In this document: piece after piece, positions 1 to 9,538 of the stretch | How the letters are laid out: each line of letters starts with the position of its first letter | How positions within the stretch are numbered: position 1 is the stretch's first letter | DNA from: Closterium sp. NIES-65 | Lineage: Eukaryota > Streptophyta > Zygnematophyceae > Desmidiales > Closteriaceae | Assembly: GCA_948144175.1 (NCBI GenBank) | Contig: CANXME010000784.1 | Location: 1,084,001-1,148,000 of the forward strand | Direction of reading: 5' to 3' | DNA length: 64,000 nt | Notes under the pieces: generated by a model | Databases searched by the model: none | What the model saw: the letters and a program-made list of their open reading frames with translations, nothing else | What the model was told of the DNA's origin: nothing | Program-made: the position numbers and the translations under genes

Positions 1-2987
1 TGGTGTACAGCCAACCCCCCTCCTGTCCCCAAAAACACCACTCGCCCCCAGTGCCCACCCCAACAGCCCACCTCTTCCTGTCGACCTGCAGCTTATCCAG
101 AGCGTCGATCCTGTTGATCTTGATGCCGGGAGTGTATTCCATCACCAGCATCTGTGGCGTCGTGTATCTCTGCACGCGCACCCTTGCCCCTCCCCCTTCC
201 ATCCCACACTTCCATACCACCCAGACCACAAGGAATCCATTCCGTACCTCTTCCTGTCGACCTGCAGCTTATCCAGTGCGTCGATCCGGTTGATCTTGAT
301 GCCAGGCGTGTATTCCATCACCAGCATCTGCGACGTGGTGTACTGCCAGTATATCTTGGGCACCTTCACATAGTCCATGTCTTTAAAGTTCTCCCGGAAC
401 CTATCAGCATTCTTGCCCTCCTTCATGTAGTCGATTTCCTGTGAGTGGGCCATGGCAGGGTAATTGGGTTGGGTTGGAAGGGGAAGACAGGGTGCGGCAT
501 CTTTGGCTACCTCAGGCACCAAAGATGCGCACACAACGTAGACGGCAACACACCCCCGACAGACCCTCTAACGCCGTCTGTTTCGGCCAACACTTCGCTA
601 CAATCACATACCACTACAATCACACGCCACCACACGCACACCCACCTCATACAGCACGGACGCGCACTCGTCATAGATGGCCACCCAGTCCCGCTTAGCC
701 CCATCCGACTTTGGATCGATCTTCTGCAGGTTCACGGCGAGCACGCGGAGGTTCTTGAGGTCGATGTCAAACAGGTCCTTGAGCCCCGGCCGCTGCACCT
801 TCACCACCACCTCCCTGCCCTGCAGCCGCGCGCGGTGCACCTGCCCCAGGCTGGCCGCTGCGATGGGGTCGCGGTCGAACCGCTCAAACACCTCGTAGAT
901 GGGCTTGCCCAGCTCCGATTCGACGATGGCCAAAGCTGTGTCGGATTCGAACGGCGGCACTTGGTCCTGCGGGATGGCAGAGTGGGGGAGGGGGTGAGAG
1001 TGGTGAGAACGCGATGGGGTCGCGGTCGAAGCGCTCGAACACCTCGTAGATGGGCTTGCCCAGCTCCGATTCCACTATGGCTAGAGCCGTGTCCGACTCG
1101 AACGGTGGCACTTGGTCCTGCAGGAGGGAAAGGTGAAAGTGGGTGGAAGGCAGGGAGCGACGGATGGAAGCGAGGGGAGAACACGATTGGATGAAAGCAG
1201 GGAGAAGGTCAGATAGGGGAAACTCTCGGCCCAGTCTCTGACCTCCAGCTGTGAGAGCTCTGCGATGTGCTCCTGTCCGAGCGGGTGGAGAACTGCTGGC
1301 AACTGGAAGGCTAGTCCCAGCGTCTCTCACCTGCAGCTCTGAGAGCTCGGCGATGTATTCCTGAGCAAGGAGGTCGGAGCGAATGGAGAACTGCTGGCCG
1401 ATCTTGATAAACGTGGGGCCCAGCCGCAGCAGCCCCTCCTTGAGCCAAACAGACCAGGAACCAGCGATCTAGTGAGGAAACTCCGACACTCAGACCAACG
1501 CCCATCCCAGCCCCTCACCTGCAGTTCTGAGAGTTCCGCAATGTATTCCTGAGCCAATAGGTCCGAGCGGGTGGAGAACTGCTGGCCGATCTTGATGAAG
1601 GTGGGGCCCAGCCGCAGCAGCCCCTCCTTGAGCCACCGCGCGAGCTCCCGCCGCCGCTCGCCCTTCTTCGCGTCCGTAACTCCGCCGCGGTACATCCAGG
1701 GGCGGTTGATCAGCCACGCCTGAGACGGGAGAAGGTGCGCGGGAGACATGCGGGTGAAAGTAGAGGAAGCGAGGGGGTGAGCGAAGAGGAAACGTCGGAA
1801 CTGCTGTTTGTTGTCTGTTCGTCGCGTGTGCCCGCTGATAGTCGCCTAGACCGTGTGATGAGCGGCAAAGCCTTTGAGCGCGGTTAAATAGCGGTCTCGA
1901 TATCTGCTTTGATATGCCCGCGTGCTTGATTTCGATTTCCTTCCGTACAGTAACTATGTACTTCCTGAGCGATTCCGAATCGTACAGATGTGCCAGTGTG
2001 ATTTCCATTCCACTTCGTTCCTGATGAACACTAAGCGTATCACGCACCCGACAGCCCCTTATATTGCGTACCTTGACGAGGAAGACAATAACGAAGCTCC
2101 AAATCTCGAAGGTGCGCTGGATGACGGAGTACGTCTTGAAGTGGTTCCACCGTCCGCCTGGCGCCACGGACACCTGTAAACCACGTCAAAAGAATCCAAG
2201 ACGTCTTATTTCAAGCAATTATTCAGGAATCGACCCCCTTCTGGCTTCGAAGACTCGAAGCTACACTAGAAGCGAGACCTGCAGGACCATATTATGCTAC
2301 GGACGCTGTACTAAGAGAGACACCACTTATCACAAGGACATTGTGAAAACGAGTCGATTGATAACGAGGACGAACCTGCACATTGCTAGCCCGAGCCTTC
2401 TCGAACCACGGGCGATCCTCCACTGTAAGCTCCTCCACGCCTTTCGAACCTTCGCCGATCTTCTCCTCCACAACAACAGCAGCAGCCTTTGCTGCGCCGT
2501 TTGTCGCGCCGTTCGCTGCGCCGTTCTTACCGACCTCGTCAGCGAGAACCATCTTCACCGCGCTTCCGTTGCTGGTAGCGATAACCGTCGCTCCGACGAC
2601 TTTCGCTTCTGATCCGTTTGACGACCTTCCCGACGCGCTGTAAAGCGCGCGACCGCCTTCTTCTTCCTCCGGGGTCCATGGGGAGGAGTTATCGCCTTGT
2701 CTAACGCTTCCGTTAGGAGGTGCTTCGATAACAGCGTTAACGCGAAGAGCAGACGAGGAGCGTACACGGTTAAGGGAAGACCTCGCTGGGAGAAGCAATC
2801 TCCCGGCTGGCGTACTAAGTTTTCCAAGAAACGGACTCTTTTGAACGACGAGCCTATTGCGAGTCTGGCCATCTCGACGCGAGGAAGAAATGTCGGTTGG
2901 GGTGCTGCTCGCTGCTCTCACGGAGGAGAGCCCTGAGCGAAGGGCTTGGCTGGTGGAAGCAGCCATTGGAGCTCGAGGTCCGTACAC
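1..2987 (-). CDS. ABC1K8: ABC1K atypical kinase, ABC1K8/OSA1-like, plastid type (3' exons beyond window)
   Basis: Five exons are visible on the minus strand: 2987-2376, 2173-2072, 1719-1519, 966-646 and 438-248. All have GT donors and AG acceptors. The first four contain whole codons; exon 5 ends in phase 2, so the gene continues past the window start. Exon 1 is Ser/Ala/Asn-rich like a plastid transit peptide, with a possible second start seven codons downstream. The following exons read PGGRWNHFKTYSVIQR, KLGPTFIKIGQQFSTR-like (here LRLGPTFIKIGQQFSTR), DQVPPFESDTALAIVE, AAASLGQVHRARL (the ABC1 Ala-rich loop), VVVKVQRPGL (the VAIK-type lysine), and EYTPGIKIN. Motif order and wording match Arabidopsis ABC1K8/OSA1 very closely. 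That family acts in plastid membranes in prenyl-lipid and oxidative-stress homeostasis. The C-terminal kinase lobe is outside the window. The introns contain extra copies of pieces of exons 3, 4 and 5. Confidence 0.9.
72..170 (-). repeat. Diverged copy of the 3' part of ABC1K exon 5
   Basis: This stretch repeats the last ~100 nt of exon 5 (248-345), including the words coding MLVMEYTPGIKIN and the exon-end splice donor (GAG|GTGGGC). It lies downstream of the true exon in transcript direction. There are several substitutions, so it is not an assembly duplicate. It could be a pseudo-exon or an alternative exon end. Confidence 0.8.
1011..1117 (-). repeat. Diverged copy of the 5' half of ABC1K exon 4
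   Basis: It repeats the splice acceptor and first ~105 nt of exon 4 (966 downward), coding DQVPPFESDTALAIVE through DRDPIA. It lies about 45 bp upstream of the true exon in transcript direction. The copy stops just before the conserved AAASLGQ segment and so cannot replace the whole exon. Confidence 0.85.
1243..1447 (-). repeat. Two diverged copies of the 3' part of ABC1K exon 3
   Basis: Copy one (about 1243-1308) and copy two (about 1331-1447) repeat the end of exon 3 (1519 upward), which codes LGPTFIKIGQQFS and AQEYIAELSELQ. Each ends in its own GT donor. With the true exon this makes three successive donor-bearing versions in a row. The shorter, first-listed copy is the more diverged. Confidence 0.8.
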
Positions 2988-3988
2988 CTATGGGAATACG
3001 GAACTTGAGCTTCGAGCCAAGAAAATGGACTGGTGTAATTAGAACCTGTAGGTTCTCCTGTGTGGACTCGGCCCGGCGCCGGCTACTGTGTTTCTGAAAA
3101 TCCCTAGAAACACCGACGCAATGCTGAGCAAGAGAGGGGACCTCGAGATTGGAAAGTGAAAAGAGATGTGAGAGATGGATGAAGAAATGGTCGAAACTCG
3201 ATTGAAGGAAGCGTGACGAGGAGACGAATGTGCTGTGCTGTGCTGTGCTCCAAGCTCAAGGCTGGCTGCCAGTTCTGATTGCTGGGCAGAGAAATGTATG
3301 GGGAGGGGACTGCGAAAACAAACATTTTCACTAATGGACCGACTTTCAGGCCCTGTGCTTTTGCCACTCAGCAGACATCCCCAGGTTGAAATAGTAAATT
3401 ACTGGATGAGAAACGATTTATGTGTGCTAGCACAGGTTCTGTACGGTGATGATTCTCTGGCGTTCATGCAGAGCCTTCGTCCGGACTTCTGCTCCACCAT
3501 GCCCTCAAGTGCTCTGCACTTGGCCGTTCTGAACTGGATTCTGAACTGTTTTGCCCAGAAAAAAAATATCAGCCCCAAAGAGAAAGAATCTTTAGGCCCT
3601 CCGCGACGCGAGTTTGCTAGGCTGAAAATGAAGACCACATGGGGATGAAATCCCCAACTTCAGGACACTTTGCGAAGAGACGGCCACGTGTAGTCGCGAT
3701 TTGCTCACACGTTTCTGACCACGAAAGTCATGTGCTCAGCTGGAATGGATGCTGGGGGGATGGGGCGTGAGGATAAATGCTGAACCCGATATATGAAGAG
3801 TTAGATAATCAAAATGTACACTCTTCAAAGCACACATGAGAGTTACATTTCTAGAAACACTCTTCGATGCTTCGGACAACATCTGCTGCTGACACTGATC
3901 AGAACTCCTCCATAACATGACGTCAACCCCAAACACGTGGGCGAGTAGTTTCCGTTGACGCTTTTCCGGATCGCATCAGCAACCGTCC
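2988..3988. promoter_or_regulatory. Divergent intergenic region between ABC1K and CCR4-like genes
   Basis: About 1 kb separates two start codons pointing away from each other, so it should hold both promoters. I see no convincing TATA element. A short GTGCT microrepeat lies near 3230-3250. A 137-codon open frame at 3235-3648 matches nothing I recognise and has no splice or family support. Confidence 0.5.
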
Positions 3989-6900
3989 ATGGTCACCATT
4001 TCTCGCTCCGGATCTTCAGCGCTGAAAGCCGCTGCGGCTATCCAGTACCTGCGATGCGATGCTCTCTTAACCGCACATTCCGTGTCCCGCGCTCCAACCG
4101 CAGTTACCAGTAGTCGCCTGTCGCTACTCATCAGCCCGCGCGGCTCGAAGAGTCTCGATTTCAGCAGCTTCCGCGTTGCCAGAAGCTGTCCAGATTCCCG
4201 TCTCTCCCCTTCTCGGCTTACTTATTATAATCTGGCTTGTTTGTTCCCGAGATTCACACTCGTTTCCTTAACACCGCCTGAAGTTACTACTTTCAGTGCT
4301 AGTAACGCTTCGTGCACTGAGGTTCCTCGACACAGGTTGTTTAGTCGGCGCGCAGGCCGCTGTGCGGACATGGGTTATGAGAACAGCAGCCCTGGGATCC
4401 CGGGAAAACTGCCGGGAGGTGCGGAGGCGGTGGATCGAAGTCAAGCCGGATCAGGAATCGGAACTGAATCAACGCCCCCCCATAGCTCGAACGGACTGGA
4501 TCAACGGCCGGGGGTTCCCGCACGCGGGGAGTTTGCGGAAAACGGGGAAGCCACGGGGAAGTTCGAAGCTGGGAAGGGAAGGAAGGGAACGAGGATCGGG
4601 GAGCGGACAAGCGGGGGAGTGGGGAAGATGGGCGAGGGTGGAGGGGAAGAGGGAGGCGAGAGGAGAAAGGGAGAGAAATTTAGGCGAGTGAAGGAGAAAG
4701 GGAATCGGGAAAAGGCTGAAAAAATGACAAATGGGGGGAAGCGCGGGGAACGGGGGGGGGAACGCGGACGCGGAGGCGGAGGCGGAGGGGAAGGAGCAAC
4801 ATTGATGATTCCGGAGTTTCAGGCTGTCGGTGGGGAATCAAGGGCAATGGGGAAGGAGGGTGAGTGAGGACATGAGCAGATAGTGATGCGATGATTGGAG
4901 AATGCTTTGTTTTTTATTGGTTGAGCGGGATTTGGGGTTTTGAGAATTCTTACAAGTGATTCCAATACAACTGGGGATTGGGTTTCGATGGGGAGGGATG
5001 CATGGCGATGATGGGTCATACAGTTGGGATTCTATTACTCTTCTTCCATTCGCGTTCTTTCCCATACCATTCTGTCTCTTCCTGTCCGTCGCCCCTCCCC
5101 TCTTCTCTCCCTCGCCTCTCTCCCATTATTGCTCCCTTCGGCAGGCCTGTCACTTCGTGTCATCTCCTACAATATCCTGGCGCAGGCATGTGGTGTGAAG
5201 GGGTGTGGTGTGGTGTGGTGTCGTGTGGTATATTGTGGTGTGGAGTGGTGTGGTGTGGTGGTGTGAATGTGCATTTGAAGTCCATGTCATGTCATGTAAA
5301 TCTGGACGTGATTTTCATGTCCGTGTGCGTGTGCATTTTTCTTTGCATGCCACGACTTGCATATGTGTGTGTTCATCATGTGTTCATGTCAAATCCATGA
5401 CAATGTGCAGTGCATAAGCCCTCTCACATGTGTGTCATCTCATCTGCATAACTCACTCTCTCGCAGGCATACGTCAAGAGCGAGCTTTTCCCCCACTCAC
5501 CGCCACAGTCCCTCAGGTACTGTTGTTGTTGTGAGCTTTTACCGTACGGCAACACAGCGCCTTCCTTGCTTTCCCCGCCTCCTTACCATTTCCCCCCTTC
5601 AATACTGGAACTATCCCTTCACCAGGAATAATTTTGCATCTCGTCCGCCTTATTTTGAGTCGACTTAAAGCTCATCGCCTTCCTTGCTTTCCCTGCCTCT
5701 CTTCCATAATTCTTCCCCTATTTATTATCAAACTATCCCTCCACCAGCAAGAATTTCTCATATCGCCTTCCTACTTTTGCTTCCTATCTCATGCTGAAAC
5801 GTTCCCTTCCCCAAAAGCGTCTTCCGCCCTCCTCCGCCCCCCCCCCCCCCACCCCCAACCTCCCCGCCCTTCTTGCCACCACCAGGCAGAGGAATCGGAT
5901 CAAGGTGCTTCTCACGCTGCTGTCGGCCCTTTCTGCTGACTTCCTCTGTGTTCAGGTGACCCGTGCTCCCTACTTGCCCCATGCTCTCCCCTCTCCCCCT
6001 CCCTCCTCCCGCCTACCAGGCAGAGGAATCGGTTCAAGGTGCTTCTCACGCTGCTGCCGGCCCTCTCTGCTGACTTCCTCTGTGTTCAGGAGATGGACGA
6101 GTACGAGGCAGTGTATCGCCAGCCGATGGCAGCTGCGGGCTGGGAGAGTGTGTATGTGAAGAGGCCAGGCAAAAAGAGGGACGGAAGCGGCATCTTTTAC
6201 CGATCTAGCAGGTGAGCGTGGGATGAATGAAAACTCATTTCAGAATCAAGGCTGGTTTGAGGAAACTCATAAGATGCAGGGAAGAATGTGGGATGAAATG
6301 AGTAATTTTCTGGCTTCTCTACTGGTCGAGTGACTGATATAGGAAGTGTGAGTGCAGTGCGACATTTTTCTGATGGTTTCTCCGAATCGCTGACATTCGG
6401 TGTCGGTCGGCTCATCCGTGTCTGCTTCTGGCTTCCCCGAATTGCTTCCTGATGGTTTCTTTTCCCTTGCTCCCCCAGATTCCGCCTGCTTCGCTGGCAA
6501 CCAATCAACTTCAACGACCTCGTTCCCCCAGACCACCCAGACCAACCAAACCAGCCGGCCCAAGCAGACACTCCCAGTCCCGACTCGTCCGAAGAAACCC
6601 GAGACCTATCCGCCTCCCATGTGTCGGAGGCGACTGAGAAACCAAGTGCCGGTGCTGACCTGTCTGAATCGCGTGACCTGCATGATCCGCGTGTTCGCTT
6701 CAAGCGCGACTGTGTCGCCATTGTTGCGGCGTTCCAAGAAAGAGCGAGTGAAGAAAAGGAAGGAGAGGAGGCAGAGGATGGGGAGAGCATGGCAGGAAGG
6801 GAGGTGGTTAGGGAAGGGAGAGGAGGAAGAGGAGGAGAGAGAGGGCAGCAGGGAGAGGGGCGAGTGGTGGTGGTGGCGTCATCTCACATATTCTGGTCCG

Positions 6901-8535
6901 TATGTGTGGCGTGTCATTTTTTTTTTCTCAACACCAAAAACTGGTTTGTTATCAACCAGAGGAATTTTCTTGTTATCTTGTGGTAGCTTTTTTTCAGCTG
7001 CCCACACATGTTGTACCATACATAGCATGCCATTATGCCACACCTCCATACCATACCATTCACACATGCACCATCCACCATCCCACACCCCCCCACACCC
7101 CCCCAGAGATCTATCATGTGCAGATGTGAAGCTGGCTCAAGCACACTACCTGCTACAACAGGAGGCATGGCTCTTCTGAGTCGACTCAACAGTCAGCATC
7201 ATACACACCATTTACACTCATCATGCACCATCCACCATCCCACTTCACCCCAGGGATCCAGCATGTGCAGATGTGAAGCTGGCTCAAGCACACTACCTGC
7301 TGCAGCAAGTGGCACAGTTCCGATCCTCTATAGTCCCCTCCGCACACAGTCACACATCTGCTAGTGTCACAAGTGCGGCAGGCAGCACACCGGTTACCAT
7401 CATCTGCGGCGACTTCAACTCTCTTCCCGGTGACCCTGTAAGTAATTTTATTGAAGTCCCGGCCCCTCTATACAGTCAGCTCTGACCCGTGCTAGGCACA
7501 TCATGCCCTTCTGCCAGTGCCACTAGTGCGCCAGGTAGCACGCCAGTCACCGTCATCTGCGGCGACTTCAACTCTCTTCCCGGTGACCCTGTAAGCTCAA
7601 CTCTTGGCCCATGGTGACTTTAACTCGCTCCCTGGCGTCATGGTGCCCGGGCGCGTCATGGTGCCCGGGCGCGTCATGGTGCCCGGGCGCGTCTGCAGCT
7701 GCAGATTCCCCTGCGCCTGGAGCTGCAATTCATGGTGCCCGCCCGGGCGCGTCATGGTGCCTGTCAGACCTGCTATCATCACATCCGCATGCAGTCATCC
7801 TATGTATGAAGCCGAATATCTGTGTGTGTGCGTGGGTGTGTGCAATAGGTAAGCACCCAATTGTTTTCATTGTTTACCCACCCATTGCAGGTGTATGAGT
7901 ACCTGACATCAGGCCAGGTCCTCCCCACAACACTAGCAACACCACCGGAAGCAACAGCAACATCAAGAGCACCAGATGACTCAGCACCAGAAGCAGCAGC
8001 ACCAGAAGCATCATCAACAGATGCACCTGCATTTCCAATCGCACCCATACCACTGGCAAGTCTTAATGCTACAGCTGTCAGCAGAGTATTGGCTGCTGTA
8101 CCAGTTGATGCTGCAGAAGCACGAGACGCAGCCACAGCAGCAGAAGCAGGAGAAGCAACAACGGGGCGAGTTGCAGCAGGAGAGGTTGGAGGAGCAGCAC
8201 CAGCAGAATCAGAGGCAGTGGGATGCGATGGCAAGAAACAGGAGGATGGTAGTACATCGGTCCATGAGGCAATGAAATCTGCCGGTAACAGTATCAGAAT
8301 GGAAGATATGGTTGAGGGACGAGGTTGTGGGCAAGAACCGGAGCTGACAACGTTCAACCCGCCCTTTTGTGGAACGATTGATTATGTGCTTGTATCGAAG
8401 GATGCAATGCCATTTTCGGTTACGTCAACCTTATGGCTGCCAAGCAGGGAAGATGCTAGGCTTGGGATGGGCCTTCCGAATTTGTATTTCCCGAGTGATC
8501 ACCTTCCGATTGGTGGGGACATTATATTCGAATAA
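3989..8535 (+). CDS. CCR4-4-like EEP (endonuclease/exonuclease/phosphatase) family nuclease, probable deadenylase
   Basis: The seven-exon model is 3989-4859, 5145-5185, 5467-5516, 6020-6211, 6479-6895, 7254-7437 and 7891-8535, giving 799 residues with every junction in frame. Exon 1 gives a ~290-residue Ser/Ala then Gly/Glu/Lys-rich leader that may hold an organelle-targeting peptide. The nuclease domain follows: VISYNILAQ (catalytic Asn), YVKSELFPHSPP, DFLCVQEMDEYEAVY (metal-binding Glu), KRDGSGIFY, DPRVRFKRDCVAIVAAF, SSHIFW/DP (catalytic His), ADVKLAQAHYLLQ, ICGDFNSLPGDP (Asp and Asn), GTIDYVLVS and PSDHLPIGGDI (Asp-His). This order matches plant CCR4 homolog 4. That family shortens poly(A) tails with Mg2+. 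Acidic and Gly-rich inserts and a long Ala-rich stretch between the GDFNS and DYVLVS blocks make it longer than the Arabidopsis protein. Intron 2 appears to use a GC donor. The stop codon lies inside an AATAAA. Confidence 0.9.
5196..5275 (+). repeat. GTGTG-type simple repeat in CCR4-like intron 2
   Basis: A G/T-only stretch with a roughly five-base beat (TGGTG/GTGTG) starts a few bases after the inferred GC donor. It looks like ordinary microsatellite sequence. Confidence 0.7.
5562..5760 (+). repeat. Tandem duplication inside CCR4-like intron 3 with palindrome at the junction
   Basis: About 85 bp starting CGCCTTCCTTGCTTTCCC occurs twice (about 5562-5645 and 5674-5760) with substitutions and small indels. 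Between the copies, at 5653-5669, is TTTTGAGTCGACTTAAA, an imperfect version of the palindrome in the DUF819 array. Confidence 0.65.
5886..5955 (+). repeat. Diverged copy of the 5' part of CCR4-like exon 4
   Basis: Seventy bases repeat the head of exon 4 (6020 onward), with the same CACCAG acceptor context and NRxKVLLTLL...DFLCVQ coding. The copy then has its own donor (CAG|GTGACC) exactly where the true exon continues into the metal-binding Glu. Splicing it in would break the catalytic core. Confidence 0.85.
7107..7172 (+). repeat. Diverged copy of the 5' part of CCR4-like exon 6
   Basis: It repeats the acceptor and first ~65 bases of exon 6 (7254 onward, coding ADVKLAQAHYLLQ). It is followed at 7174-7199 by a palindrome-bearing sequence, and then by a second copy of the intron tail (CACCATCCACCATCCCAC) leading into the true exon. 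The duplicated unit is therefore intron tail plus exon head. Confidence 0.85.
7520..7590 (+). repeat. Diverged copy of the 3' part of CCR4-like exon 6 (GDFNS motif)
   Basis: It repeats the last ~70 bases of exon 6 including ICGDFNSLPGDP and the GTAAG donor. A third, shorter echo (GDFNSLPG) starts near 7614. The active-site block thus occurs about three times in 240 bp, but only the copy at 7437 joins in phase to the last exon in the model. Confidence 0.85.
7635..7692 (+). repeat. 18-bp tandem repeat in the last CCR4-like intron
   Basis: CGTCATGGTGCCCGGGCG is repeated three times in tandem, with another partial unit near 7733-7762. It directly follows the third echo of the GDFNS segment. Confidence 0.85.
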
Positions 8536-8615
8536 AAATGTCTTCTGGAATAATGTCTATTCTGTTAAGCTTGTAGTGTCACCATAGAAGTGGTTAATCT
8601 GAAGAGATTCTCTTA

Positions 8616-8764
8616 GGGCGTATTCCTATCCTCCTATCAAGAAAACCTCCTATCAAGCTCTCACTGGAAAATTCCCTAAACCCAAAATCTCTCGCTACTT
8701 TTACCAGGCAAAATGTACAATCTTGATAGGAGGTTTCTTGATAGGAGGCCGTAGGAATACGCCC
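8616..8764. mobile_element. 149-bp MITE, PIF/Harbinger-like, TSD TTA
   Basis: The ends are inverted repeats starting GGGCGTATTCCTA and flanked on both sides by TTA (8613-8615 and 8765-8767). Inside each arm CTCCTATCAAG occurs twice, so almost the whole element can fold into one hairpin of about 45 bp per arm. A 3-bp TWA target duplication and GG-start ends are typical of Harbinger MITEs. There is no coding capacity. It sits about 80 bp after the CCR4-like stop codon. Confidence 0.8.
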
Positions 8765-8767
8765 TTA

Positions 8768-9538
8768 GTGTTGATATTTGCAGTGTCGGCAGCAACTGTA
8801 TTCGGAAAATAAGCTACTAATTTGTCTAGAATCTGGTGTACCTTTCTTGCAAATACGCGTATCGAAATCTGTTAAAGCGAGCCGCGAAAAGAGCGCGGGA
8901 AAAATGTCGGCATCCTTATCCACACGGAGTATTTAGACGGCTTCATGATCAGCCCAGCAACAGCAGCAGCAAGTATTGACCTTTCGTTCGTCTCTGTTCT
9001 GGGAGCCTGGAGTGTCAGTGGGTTGAATCCACTCATTATCCAGCCCAAGTACACCAGCTGTTGTGGAAAGAGCTGGTCAGGAGGCTCATGAACGTCCAGG
9101 AGTAATGCTTGGCGTTTAATTTTTTATTCGAACGTTCAGCGTGATTTCGTGGGCTATGGACCTGTTCTCGTCGCATTTTTTCAGGTCCTAAACGCTGAAT
9201 TCCTTCTTTTTCTCACGTGGTGGCGAAGAAAAGGCTCATGAGTATCACGCTCACCTCAGAATGACACACAGTTTCATGATTACTCATTTTCATTTATAAC
9301 ATTGCTAAAGAGCCGACTCAAAAGCAGATTATTATCCATTTTCTGTTATAAAATTCCGAACCATCCTCGCGAGGAGCATTCTTTCCTGATAGTACCGGCG
9401 CTCGAATCTTCTCATCCTGATATACCCGCAGCTAGGACGCATTGACGAGTTTGTCTTCTCCTCATTGTCCTTTTGAGGCGCCTCAATAACAGTTTTAGGA
9501 CGAATTGACGGGTTAGTCTCCTCCTCTCCTCCTCAGTC
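8768..9538. promoter_or_regulatory. Upstream region of the DUF819 gene
   Basis: This is AT-richer, non-coding sequence between the MITE and the DUF819 start. It should contain the DUF819 promoter and 5' UTR. I see no clear TATA box or long repeat. Confidence 0.4.

Noticed and set aside
2064-2612. Plus-strand frame over ABC1K exons 1-2
   Set aside because: Antisense to well-supported exons with conserved protein motifs.
3235-3648. 137-codon frame in the divergent intergenic region
   Set aside because: No recognisable motif, no splice partner, and an ordinary length for chance in this composition.
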